Below, in pieces: positions 24,177-32,248 of a stretch of DNA of 64,000 nt. Below the pieces are notes generated by a model that ran no database searches, was not told the origin of the DNA, and saw only the letters and a program-made list of their open reading frames with translations. Source of the stretch: JBHENC01 sp051000345. Lineage in GTDB: Bacteria; Acidobacteriota; Blastocatellia; Pyrinomonadales; Pyrinomonadaceae. A program made the translations under genes and the position numbers. Location: contig JBPCOJ010000106.1 in NCBI GenBank assembly GCA_051000345.1, positions 1 through 64,000 of the forward strand. Reading direction: 5' to 3'. Position 1 is the stretch's first letter, and each line of letters begins with the position of its first letter.

Positions 24177-25358
24177 TTGCTGATTCAACGTTTATCGAAA
24201 CTGCCTTTTATACTCCTGTTGCTTTCGTATCTTTGTGTGCTGGCGACGGCAAACACCTTCGACCAATCCGGTGAGGCAGCGAAGATGCTGCCCGAACGCG
24301 TCGGGGAGTTTCGCGCGCAGGCCACAGCACATTCTTTCAGCGCTCAGGATTTCAATGCTGTATCCGGCGCATCGCGCGAGTATCGATCCGCGAAGGGCGA
24401 GAGAGTGAAAGTCACTCTTCTTAAAACGCGCTCCGATTCCAGTGCTTACGCGCTTTTGACAGTCCCGTTATACAAAACAGATGAAAAGGAACAGAGTTTC
24501 AATAAAATTTCACCGCTACAGCTTACAAAAACAAATGAAGCAGGCACCGCCAGCATCGTGTCGCCGGGTAATATTATTTTTTTCAAAGGCGCGAATGTAG
24601 TGGTCGTAGATGCGATAGCCAAAGATACGAACTCTGCGGAAACTGCGCTCGCCTTTGCGCGCCCTTTTGCGCAAACTCTTGAGGCTAACGAAAACGAAAT
24701 TCCCGTGCTCGTCAAACATCTTCCCGATTGGGAAACGGCGCAGGCGCACGCGGCTTATGCCGTCAGCCTCGCTTCGCTGAAAAATATAATCGAAGGCCAG
24801 CCCGTGCTCGATGCTCTTGATTTTATAGAGGGAACCGAAGCCGTCGTCGCGCCTTATGATTCGTCGCAACTCGCCATCTTGGAATACACGACCCCGCAGA
24901 TTGCAGCGGACAACGATGCACGCGTGAAGGAATCTATCAACAAATTGCGCGGCGAAAATCAGCCTGCGCCTTCTGCTTACAGGCGCGTCGGCAACTATTC
25001 AGTTTTCGTTTTCAATGCGCCGAACGCACAGACAGCCGAAAATTTAATCAATCAGGTTCACTATGAACAGCTCGTGCAGTGGCTCGGCGATAATCCGCGC
25101 GCATTGCAGCGCGCCCAGCATGAATATGCGGCGACAACCGCCGCAGTGATTTTGTCGGTGCTCAAAGCTTCCGGCCTCGCGCTCATCTTGTGCCTCGGCG
25201 TCGGCGTGATGTTCGGCGGCATAGTTTTTCGCCGCCGCCGCGCCCAACAGACGGCAAACGCCGCCTATACGGATGCAGGCGGGCTGATGCGCCTCAACCT
25301 CGATAATCTGTCAGCGCAAACAGACCCCGCCAGATTGCTCGGTAAAGGCGAAAATTAA
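24177..25358 (+). CDS. Exported protein with C-terminal membrane anchor
   Basis: 393 residues, apparently starting at TTG 24177 with GAGAGG upstream. A signal peptide (LSKLPFILLLLSYLCVLATA) is followed by a long soluble region of about 300 residues. It reads MLPERVGEFRAQATAHSFS and later YAVSLASLKNIIEGQPVLDA, and resembles the DUF6599 group seen in acidobacteria (from memory, not searched). A transmembrane helix (about 335-358) and an Arg-rich stop (RRRRAQQ) anchor it with a short cytoplasmic tail. Function unknown. A perfect terminator palindrome begins 20 bp after the stop. Confidence 0.72.
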   Translation: MLIQRLSKLPFILLLLSYLCVLATANTFDQSGEAAKMLPERVGEFRAQATAHSFSAQDFNAVSGASREYRSAKGERVKVTLLKTRSDSSAYALLTVPLYKTDEKEQSFNKISPLQLTKTNEAGTASIVSPGNIIFFKGANVVVVDAIAKDTNSAETALAFARPFAQTLEANENEIPVLVKHLPDWETAQAHAAYAVSLASLKNIIEGQPVLDALDFIEGTEAVVAPYDSSQLAILEYTTPQIAADNDARVKESINKLRGENQPAPSAYRRVGNYSVFVFNAPNAQTAENLINQVHYEQLVQWLGDNPRALQRAQHEYAATTAAVILSVLKASGLALILCLGVGVMFGGIVFRRRRAQQTANAAYTDAGGLMRLNLDNLSAQTDPARLLGKGEN

Positions 25359-25378
25359 ATTGCGGTGCAAGCTTCGGT

Positions 25379-25429
25379 CATAGAAAAAGCGGCGTTAAGG
25401 TCAACCACCTTAACGCCGCTTTTTCTATG
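25379..25429. terminator. Perfect 23-bp terminator palindrome
   Basis: Arms 25379-25401 and 25407-25429 are perfect complements around a 5-base loop and include TTTTT in both directions. It ends the plus-strand gene at 25358 and any minus-strand transcript of the RNA candidate at 25430-25660. Confidence 0.85.
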
Positions 25430-25660
25430 TACCCTTAAAAAGTTTGCGGGTTGCCGGTCTTCCTGTAAGGCTCCCCCAAGCCTGTTCAGGACGATGACCG
25501 GCAACCTAGCAACTTAATGCTCTTATGACCGCTTTGCGATTGATGACCCCGTTCCCCCGAAAGAGCCATCATTTGCTTTTTAGAATGAGAGAACGCCTCC
25601 CCCAAAGCCTTCACTCATTGCCGTCGTTCGAGCCTACCCACTCTAACCCCTTAATCTACT
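25430..25660 (-). ncRNA. Candidate sRNA with three GGGGGA loops
   Basis: Three hairpins each expose TCCCCC on the plus strand and GGGGGA on the minus strand (plus positions 25472, 25553, 25598). Hairpin A (25449-25506) has an 11-pair perfect base and a nested AGGCT/AGCCT stem. Hairpin C (25584-25619) has nine of ten pairs. Hairpin B (25541-25571) is weaker. On the minus strand a promoter-like TTGCAC ... TAAAAT lies at about 25692-25667 with poor spacing, and the perfect terminator at 25429-25379 would end a transcript of about 270 nt. Strand and identity are unproven. The rest of the gap to 25904 shows nothing I can name. Confidence 0.4.
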
Positions 25661-25904
25661 CTTATCATTTTAACCGTTTTGCCCTAGTGCAACGCCCGTG
25701 CCATGCGGCTTGTGTAGCAAGTAACAGCAAGCTCTTGCACGTTTTCCTAGTAAAAACTATTGCTATGAAAGTCGATAGTTAGAGACCAACTACGGCAGCT
25801 AAGAGTAAATTGCACTTTTCTAATACAAGAGCACCGTATCTCTGAATTATTTTAATTCACGAAAAGCAAAGGTCGCAGTTATGTGATTGAAGCAAGCTAA
25901 GCAA

Positions 25905-27029
25905 TCAGGGCAAAGCATTGATGAGCGCGTCTATTTCGCCAGCGTTATTGTACATGTGCGGCGAAATCCGCAGGCGTTCTCCGCGTGGCGCGACGATGAT
26001 ATTTTGTTGCTGAAGATGTGCGTAGAGCGCCTTCGCCGTGTGGTCTCCCTTGTGGCGGATGCAAACGATCTGCGATTTTTCACCGACACTCCGCGAACTA
26101 ATAATTTCGTAATCGCGCCCGCGCAATCCTTCGCACAAATAATCCGTCAAGTCATTCAAGTGCGCGGCAATGGATTCGATGCCCGTTTCGTGCAGCAGTT
26201 TCAAGCTCGCTTCAAGCCCGTGAATTAAGGCCGTCGCCGCCGTGCCTGTTTCCCACGCGAGCGCGCCCTCGCTCCACTCCTGCTCGAAATTGCTGTAATC
26301 CTCCGGGTCACGCACGCTGACCCAACCGACGAGCGTCGGCTCGATTCTCTCTCTCGCGCGGTCAGAGAGATACAGCACCCCGACGCCTTCCGGCGTCAGC
26401 AGCCATTTGTGGCAAGCGCTCGCGGCAACGTCCACCAGTTCAGCTTCGACATCGATCGGCAGCACGCCGAGCGCCTGAATTACATCGACCACCAGCAGCG
26501 CATCGTGCGCCCGCGCCGCACGTCCGAGACGCTCTAAATCCGCGCGAAAGCCTGAAGCATACTGCACCCAGCTAATGGCGACGACGCGCGTGCGCCCGTC
26601 AATCAAATTGATAAGCTCGTCCAAATCTATGCGCCCGTTTCGTTCCTCGCAAAAGCGAATTTCGACGCCGTATACTTCGCGCAAACGCAGCCATGGATAA
26701 ATGTTCGACGGAAATTCGCCGCGAAAAGTGACGATGTTATCGCCCGCCTGCCAGCGCAAGCCGTTGGCGACAGTCGAAAGGCCGTCCGAAGTATTGCGCA
26801 TAAAAGCAATCTGCTCCGGGCGCGCGCCGAGCAGCGCCGCCATTAATTTTCGCGCATTCTCTTTCACCGCCACCCAGCGCCGGTAGTGCAGCGAGCCGTT
26901 CCGCGCCACATCTTCCAGATGCGCTGTGACGGCTTGGATGGTCGGCGCGGGCGGCGGAGAGACAGCCGCGTGATTCAAATAAACCGTATGCTCCGAAATA
27001 GGAAAAAGCGCGCGCAAATCTTCGTTCAT
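25905..27029 (-). CDS. Class V aminotransferase (cysteine desulfurase/epimerase-like)
   Basis: 374 residues. It has the fold-type I PLP enzyme layout: VYLNHAAVSPPP near the N-terminus, the NTSDGLSTVANGL cofactor-phosphate region, VVDVIQALG with the PLP-ring Asp, and the Schiff-base lysine in ACHKWLL (Lys208). C-terminal residues include RISPHMYNNAGEIDAL, typical of the class V substrate-binding end. Close families are isopenicillin N epimerase-like and SufS/IscS-like enzymes. No obvious active-site Cys loop of a desulfurase is seen, so the reaction is uncertain. It is minus-strand, about 100 bp downstream of the asparaginase gene. Confidence 0.88.
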   Translation of the reverse strand: MNEDLRALFPISEHTVYLNHAAVSPPPAPTIQAVTAHLEDVARNGSLHYRRWVAVKENARKLMAALLGARPEQIAFMRNTSDGLSTVANGLRWQAGDNIVTFRGEFPSNIYPWLRLREVYGVEIRFCEERNGRIDLDELINLIDGRTRVVAISWVQYASGFRADLERLGRAARAHDALLVVDVIQALGVLPIDVEAELVDVAASACHKWLLTPEGVGVLYLSDRARERIEPTLVGWVSVRDPEDYSNFEQEWSEGALAWETGTAATALIHGLEASLKLLHETGIESIAAHLNDLTDYLCEGLRGRDYEIISSRSVGEKSQIVCIRHKGDHTAKALYAHLQQQNIIVAPRGERLRISPHMYNNAGEIDALINALP

Positions 27030-27127
27030 AAAAACTCACAAAAAGCTTTTTGTCTGCACATTCATAATTTTTAGCCGGGCAGATTACTCGCGCCACGAGG
27101 CTCTCGCGGAATTAGGCTTTCGCGTCG

Positions 27128-28192
27128 CTACGTGTTCGCTTTCCTTGATAATTCAAACGCTGCTCTGATTTCGCCGACTATATCGCCGCGATGATTCTGC
27201 ACGGGAAAGCTGCTGTAAGGAGCAAGCTCGTGGAGCGCTTCAGCGGAAAGCACGCCGAGCTGCCGCAGGGCTTCGATAACGACTGTCGGGCGTCCGCGAC
27301 GATCTTCGCCATCTTCGATTTTGAGCGCGAGACCCAGACCGCGCGGCCACTCTTTTGAAGGCAGCACGCCGACGGTGTACACGCCCTCCGCGCCGACTTT
27401 TGAAATGAGTCGTCCATCTGTTGCGCGCATTAATTCCGTGTCGAGGCGTTCGATTGTGCCGCCGACCATTTCGGGATGCGTCGTCATTGCCGAAACGATT
27501 CGCTCGCACGCCACGCGCGTTTTGCCGTCGAAATCTTCCGGCGGCGCGACCAACCGCGCGTACATCAAGGCCATCGCCTGAACCGGAATGCCGAAGACAG
27601 GCACGCCGCAACCGTCCACGCCAATCGCAATTTCTTCAATGGCAACATCGGAAAACTCTGCCACCGTTTCCCTTATCGTTTTTTGCACGGGATTGTCCGG
27701 CGAGTCGTAGCTTTTTGTTTCTGCTCCGAGATGAAGCGCCAGCGCGAGCATTCCCGTGTGCTTGCCCGAACAATTATTTTGCAGCACGTTCGGGCTGATC
27801 CCGCGCTCCTGCATTTCGCGCGCGACTTCGCGGCTGAACGGTTCATGCTTGCCGCACTTCAAAGCGCTTTCGTCGAGACCTATTTTATGAAGCATCGTCG
27901 CCACGGTTTGCGTGTGGACGGGTTCGCCGCTGTGCGAGCCGCAACAGATCGCAATCTCCTGCGCGGTGAAATTGAATCTATCCGCCGCGCCGGAAGCGAC
28001 GAGTGGAACGGCCTGATGCGGCTTCGCAGATGAGCGCAAATAGGTCGTAATTTCGGGCGCGCCGAGTTGCGCGATAATCTGCCCGTCAGCATCGACGGCG
28101 ACGAGATGCCCGCGATGGCGCGATTCGATAAGATGGCCGCGCGTTACTTCGACGAGCGGCGCGGGCGTCGGAATCTGTTTTACCTTCATCAT
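27128..28192 (-). CDS. L-asparaginase, class 3 (ReAIV/ReAV-like)
   Basis: 354 residues. The sequence lacks the motifs of classic asparaginases and instead has those of the rhizobial-type family: YLRSSAKPHQ (SxxK-like serines 54/55 with Lys57), CGSHSGE, NNCSGKHTGM (Cys141, Lys144) and VDGCGVPVF (Cys195). In the family the two cysteines and a lysine bind a zinc ion, and serine/lysine pairs do catalysis. It should hydrolyse asparagine to aspartate and ammonia. It starts directly after the stop of the glycosyltransferase gene (TAGATG), so the two are co-transcribed. Cytoplasmic: no signal peptide. Confidence 0.88.
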   Translation of the reverse strand: MMKVKQIPTPAPLVEVTRGHLIESRHRGHLVAVDADGQIIAQLGAPEITTYLRSSAKPHQAVPLVASGAADRFNFTAQEIAICCGSHSGEPVHTQTVATMLHKIGLDESALKCGKHEPFSREVAREMQERGISPNVLQNNCSGKHTGMLALALHLGAETKSYDSPDNPVQKTIRETVAEFSDVAIEEIAIGVDGCGVPVFGIPVQAMALMYARLVAPPEDFDGKTRVACERIVSAMTTHPEMVGGTIERLDTELMRATDGRLISKVGAEGVYTVGVLPSKEWPRGLGLALKIEDGEDRRGRPTVVIEALRQLGVLSAEALHELAPYSSFPVQNHRGDIVGEIRAAFELSRKANT

Positions 28193-29461
28193 CTATTCAT
28201 CGGCGACGGGCAAATTCGGCGTCATGGTTTTCGCGCGCGGCGGGCGCACGCCGCCTGTACGCTCGTACAATTTGCGTCCCTTCCACATCACGCCGCTGCC
28301 GGTCGCAATTTTAATGGTCGAGTTGGCGAGGATGGCGACGAACAAAGCATGTCCGAGCGGCACAGTGAAAGCATACGAGATCGGCACACCGCACCTTTTA
28401 TTAACAATCGCAAAAATCGAAACTTGAATTATCCACACCAGCGCCATCGGCACAAACACGCGCAGCCAACCGGTTCCCGCCTGCGTGCCGTTCGCCATGC
28501 CGACGATTACGCACCACAGCGCGATGAACAGCGGCGCGACGGCGAAGATCAGCACGCCGATGCCGCCCGCCGCCGCCTTGAGCAACGAAAACTCCGCGCC
28601 CGCAAACAGATTTTTCGTGAAGCCTTCCCATATTTCACTGAAGTTGGTTTGCATTCTGGTGCTGCACAAATCCGGCGCGTACTCTATGCGCAGCCGCGCG
28701 CCCGAACGCTTCAAGGCTTCCGCCATGCGCAAGTCTTCCGCCACTTCCGCGCGCACCGCATTGTATTCGCCGACGCGCTGCAAAGCTTCGCGCCGCATTA
28801 GAAAAAAACCGCCGATGCCGATTGCCTCGCGCCGCTTCGGATCGTTGACGCGGTGAACGGGGAGCGCGACGACCATGAACCAACCGAACACGGGCATAAA
28901 CACGCGCTCCCAAAACGACAAGCAATCGACGCGCGGAATAAACGTCACCGCATCGTAAGTGCCTGTTAGCGCCGTCACCATCGCCGTTCGCAATGCGCGG
29001 CGTTCATAAATCATATCGGCGTCTGTCGCAAGCACCCATTCGCCGCGTGATGCCGCAAGCGCCTGCTGCATCGCGCGCGGCTTGCCGAGCCATCCGTCCG
29101 GCAGCGGCGCGCCGTCGATCCCGCGCAGGCGTTCGTTTGTCTTCGCCAGCGCGTGCAACATTTCTCCGGTTCGATCCGTCGAGCGATCATCAACCGCGAC
29201 GATCTCGAAATTTCCATAATCCTGCGCGAGCATCGAATTGATTGCCGCGCCGAGCACGCGTTTTTCTTCGTTGCGCGCCGGAACGAGAATGGAAACAAGC
29301 GGCGCATCGCTTTGTTTTAAGTTCTCAAAGTCGTTCGCAACGGGCGCAAGCGATGGTTGGCGCGCTAAGCCGCGCAACGTCAAAAAAGCGCCGATCAGCC
29401 ATAGCGCAACCGTCACCCATGCGATGCCCGCAAGCCAGTTAAGCGCAGTCAACTCGAACAT
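28193..29461 (-). CDS. Membrane glycosyltransferase family 2 (HpnB-like)
   Basis: 422 residues. One N-terminal membrane segment, then a GT-A catalytic domain at about 55-280: VSILVPARNEE, AVDDRSTDRTGE, the DAD metal-binding motif at 147-149 (ATDADM) and the acceptor-side EDLRMAEALKRSGARL. Three or four membrane segments follow. The overall pattern resembles the glycosyltransferases found near hopanoid genes (HpnB), but no hopanoid gene is here, so acceptor and sugar are unknown. It overlaps nothing and ends one base before the asparaginase start. Confidence 0.85.
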   Translation of the reverse strand: MFELTALNWLAGIAWVTVALWLIGAFLTLRGLARQPSLAPVANDFENLKQSDAPLVSILVPARNEEKRVLGAAINSMLAQDYGNFEIVAVDDRSTDRTGEMLHALAKTNERLRGIDGAPLPDGWLGKPRAMQQALAASRGEWVLATDADMIYERRALRTAMVTALTGTYDAVTFIPRVDCLSFWERVFMPVFGWFMVVALPVHRVNDPKRREAIGIGGFFLMRREALQRVGEYNAVRAEVAEDLRMAEALKRSGARLRIEYAPDLCSTRMQTNFSEIWEGFTKNLFAGAEFSLLKAAAGGIGVLIFAVAPLFIALWCVIVGMANGTQAGTGWLRVFVPMALVWIIQVSIFAIVNKRCGVPISYAFTVPLGHALFVAILANSTIKIATGSGVMWKGRKLYERTGGVRPPRAKTMTPNLPVADE

Positions 29462-29643
29462 AATTTAAGAATTCACAACGAGAAAACGACGAGAAAATTT
29501 AGAGGCTCATCTTACCATGCCTGCCATGCTCCACGAATGTTGCGGCTTCACCGCACCTTATGCCATTTGCAAATGCGAATCGCTATAAACACACCACGCG
29601 TGAAGACGTGAATTGAACAAACAACATTCCGAACATAAGAAAA

Positions 29644-29668
29644 GGCCGCTGACTTATACAGCGGCCTC
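29644..29668. terminator. Terminator after the 3D-domain gene
   Basis: Nine-pair stem (AGGCCGCTG with CAGCGGCCT), 7-base loop; the minus strand continues with TTTTCTT. It lies 35 bp past the stop of the gene at 29703. Confidence 0.65.
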
Positions 29669-29702
29669 TTTATAAAATTCTCCGGCAACAATAGCGAGCG
29701 AA

Positions 29703-30332
29703 TTAACTGCCGCGTGAATTGCGTGCGCTGCTGGCACGTTTTCCGCCGTAGCTCAACACCGTCAGCCGAACGCTGCGGCGTCCGAAGCGGCGTGCTTCAC
29801 TTGTCGTAGGAACCCACACATCTATTCTTCGCCCGCGCACGCCGCCGCCCGTGTCCGTCACAAGGTAAACGCCCGTGTATGAACCGGCTTCGATGCGCAC
29901 GCTCGATCCGAGCGGCAACACTGTGCGATCCGTCGCAATCATGCCCTTGCCGACGACAAGCCCGCTGGCGGTTCGTCCTTGCAAGCAGTAAGCGGTGGCA
30001 ACATAGTTTTGCGCGGCGGCGGCCCGTGGCGTAGCGTTCGACGCCGAAACAGCAAGCGGCATCATTTCGCGTGTGGCCTTCGGCGCAGTTGTTTTATGAA
30101 TTGTCTTTGAAACTTTTGCCGTTGCATCGACTGTCGCATCGACGTGAAGCGCGTTGGAAGCGAGCGATGCTTTCGTTATCGTCGCGGCAAAGGGAATGTC
30201 TTGCTCTTGTCGATTTAGGGTTTGGTGCGAAGCGGCGTTCGGTTCGGCAACGAGCGGGCGAGCGTAAAAAGCGAATGAGCCTAAAAGCAGCGCGGTGGTC
30301 AAAGCGGCACTGCCGCTCAAGAGGGATTTCAT
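29703..30332 (-). CDS. Exported 3D-domain protein
   Basis: 209 residues. A signal peptide (to about residue 30) and a Thr/Ala/Lys-rich linker precede a 3D domain at about 110-195: YVATAYCLQGRTASGL, GMIATDRTVLPLGSSVRIE and YLVTDTGGGVRGRRIDVW. The three conserved Asp residues that name the domain (in ATD, TDTGG and RIDVW) are present. In other proteins this double-psi-barrel domain cleaves peptidoglycan glycan strands (as in MltA) or serves as a stationary-phase wall factor. It is likely periplasmic or extracellular. Confidence 0.82.
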   Translation of the reverse strand: MKSLLSGSAALTTALLLGSFAFYARPLVAEPNAASHQTLNRQEQDIPFAATITKASLASNALHVDATVDATAKVSKTIHKTTAPKATREMMPLAVSASNATPRAAAAQNYVATAYCLQGRTASGLVVGKGMIATDRTVLPLGSSVRIEAGSYTGVYLVTDTGGGVRGRRIDVWVPTTSEARRFGRRSVRLTVLSYGGKRASSARNSRGS

Positions 30333-30489
30333 ATCAGAGGGTCTCCTGTCCGGGTCAAATAATTCTTTCCAACGAACGCGCCGCGCGGGTCTGATACTTT
30401 CTGTGACACGACCTTCAGCTCTAGGAGTAATCGAAAAAAGTCAGCCGAAGTTGGGGGCTTGCATCCTTGATGCAGCGCGTGGAAAGAGC

Positions 30490-30527
30490 AAAAACAAAAA
30501 CAAGCGAACTGTTCAAGTCCGCTTGTT
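30490..30527 (-). terminator. Terminator after the dapF-like gene
   Basis: On the minus strand AACAAGCG and CGCTTGTT pair around a 13-base loop and are followed by TTTGTTTTTG. It lies about 100 bp past the stop of the gene at 30630. The rest of the gap 30333-30629 shows nothing further. Confidence 0.65.
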
Positions 30528-30629
30528 ACAAAAAAGAGACTAACATATTGCGAAAGTGTTGTCTAGCCCGAACCGTAATAAATTTTACAAACTCTTCGCT
30601 TTTCCAACTCAACTGCCGTACTCACACGG

Positions 30630-31487
30630 CTACACGCCGCCCAACCATTTGCCGCTGTAAACCACATCGGCCTTGCCCGTCAACACCACCTGATCGTCTG
30701 ATTCACGCCACACGATTTTAATCAAACCGCCCTGCGTCCAGACGTTTACATCCCGCTCCGTTTTACCGTTAATTACGGATGCGACAACCGCCGCGCACGC
30801 GCATGTCCCCGAAGAAAACGTCTCGCCCGCGCCGCGCTCCCAGATACGCAACTCTATGTTATGCCGGTCACGCACGCGCACGAATTCAACGTTCGTGCGT
30901 TCTGGAAACGATTCGTGTTTTTCCAACGCGCGCCCGATTCGTCGCCAATCCATCCTCTCGAAATCCTCGACAAACACAGCACAGTTCGGATTGCCCATCA
31001 AGAGCGCCGTCACACGAACAGTTTCGCCTTCAATTATCAACGGGTAATCCGTGACACGTTCAAGCACCTTCTCCGTCAACATCGGAATTGCTATGCTCTC
31101 GAATTTCGGTTGTCCGAGTTCAGACTCGAACAAAAAATGCCCCGCCGCATCGTTCTCGCGCAAGTGATAAATCACCATGCCCGCGCGCGTTTCCAAACGC
31201 AAGGTTTCACCTGCCCACAATTTCCTGTAATAAAGATACGCCGCCGCGCAACGTGTTCCATTGCCTGACAATCCGGCCTCGCCGCCGTCCGGATTAAAGA
31301 TACGCACCACGAAATCCGCGCTTTCATCCGCTGCTTCAGAGATCAATGCGACTCCGTCCGCGCCCGCTCCGTAATGCCTGTCGCACACGCGCCGCACCAA
31401 ATCATTCAACGATCCGACTGCGGCAACCTGACTTGCCTCGACGACAATGTAATCATTGCCGAAACCTTGAAATTTAATGAAGCGCAT
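30630..31487 (-). CDS. dapF: Diaminopimelate epimerase-like protein, both catalytic Cys replaced by Ser
   Basis: 285 residues from the ATG at 31487 (MRFIKFQGFGNDYIVVE); the frame is open further upstream but homology begins here. The DapF fold is clear: GNDY, GAGADGVALI, IFNPDGGEAGLSGNGTRCAA, GNPNCAVFVED and ERGAGETFSSGTCACAAVVA. Normal DapF uses two cysteines, in CGNG and in ACG(S/T)G, to interconvert LL- and meso-diaminopimelate. Here both positions are serine (Ser74 and Ser226; codons TCA and TCG). Either it works with a different mechanism or it has another role. Its neighbours do not belong to lysine synthesis. The symbol is by homology only. Confidence 0.8.
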   Translation of the reverse strand: MRFIKFQGFGNDYIVVEASQVAAVGSLNDLVRRVCDRHYGAGADGVALISEAADESADFVVRIFNPDGGEAGLSGNGTRCAAAYLYYRKLWAGETLRLETRAGMVIYHLRENDAAGHFLFESELGQPKFESIAIPMLTEKVLERVTDYPLIIEGETVRVTALLMGNPNCAVFVEDFERMDWRRIGRALEKHESFPERTNVEFVRVRDRHNIELRIWERGAGETFSSGTCACAAVVASVINGKTERDVNVWTQGGLIKIVWRESDDQVVLTGKADVVYSGKWLGGV

Positions 31488-31633
31488 AGAAGGTAGATAC
31501 CGGATATTAGATGCCGGATGTGAGAGAGAGTTCTGACGAAAACTTTCTTTACTAAATGCAAAGCAATTTAACGCTCGAAGCAAGTTGCCGCGCGTACAGC
31601 GAAATTACACGCGAGTTTCCGGCGAGAAGCAAA

Positions 31634-32197
31634 CTAACTCGCGGTTGGCTCGACAGAATCGCTAGATTGCGCCTTTCGCTTAGAATTCAGGCTTCTGAAC
31701 ATCAACTCTCTTATTAGCAGCACGGCTAAAAGTATAGGAACGAATACAACCAACTCAATTAGGCTTGCCTTTATTACTTCCTTCAAACTAAAGCCGACAG
31801 GAAATTCAGAAAATCCAATTAGTCCTGACTTGAATCTTTCTCTTAAGAACGGCCACAGTAACTCAACGCCGCCGCCTCTTTTGGTAGTCAGGAAATCCAG
31901 CAAGCCGTGTGAAAGGAAAGCGGCTCCCAAAGCCAGAACATTTCTAAGATGTGAGATACCCAATACGGCTAACATCGAAGCTGTAACAATAAATGCCGCC
32001 AGAATTGAATGGCTAAACCCTCGATGCAATCCCCGACCAAAATGTAGCCCCCGAATGAGAAAGAAATCAAAATCAGGACTGATAGCGAAAACCGATCCCA
32101 AGAGGAGTACGTGCCAATCACGATTTAGCGTACTCTGAGGCCGTCCAAGAGCGACAATGGTTGCGCCAACAAGTCCGTGGGCGATGGGTAATGGCAT
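31634..32197 (-). CDS. YdjM-like membrane metal-dependent hydrolase
   Basis: 187 residues. The N-terminus MPLPIAHGLVGATIVALG, the ISPDFDFFLIRGLHFGRGLH stretch, HRGFSHS and SHGLLDFLTT carry the conserved His and Asp residues of the YdjM/DUF457 family of inner-membrane proteins, thought to be metal-dependent hydrolases. Four membrane segments are visible, the last at about 145-165, followed by a charged tail. Substrate unknown. Local composition is more AT-rich than the flanking genes, which may indicate a different history. It lies 50 bp downstream of dacB on the same strand. Confidence 0.8.
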   Translation of the reverse strand: MPLPIAHGLVGATIVALGRPQSTLNRDWHVLLLGSVFAISPDFDFFLIRGLHFGRGLHRGFSHSILAAFIVTASMLAVLGISHLRNVLALGAAFLSHGLLDFLTTKRGGGVELLWPFLRERFKSGLIGFSEFPVGFSLKEVIKASLIELVVFVPILLAVLLIRELMFRSLNSKRKAQSSDSVEPTAS

Positions 32198-32248
32198 ATA
32201 ATCTACCGAACACGAAGCAATTCAACGCGTATTAATCTAACTTCCGGT

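Noticed and set aside
25449..25506. Cobalamin riboswitch, because the minus strand reads AGGAAGACCGGC, close to the B12 box
   Set aside because: The other conserved B12-riboswitch elements are missing, the bases are buried in a perfect hairpin, and no B12-related gene follows.
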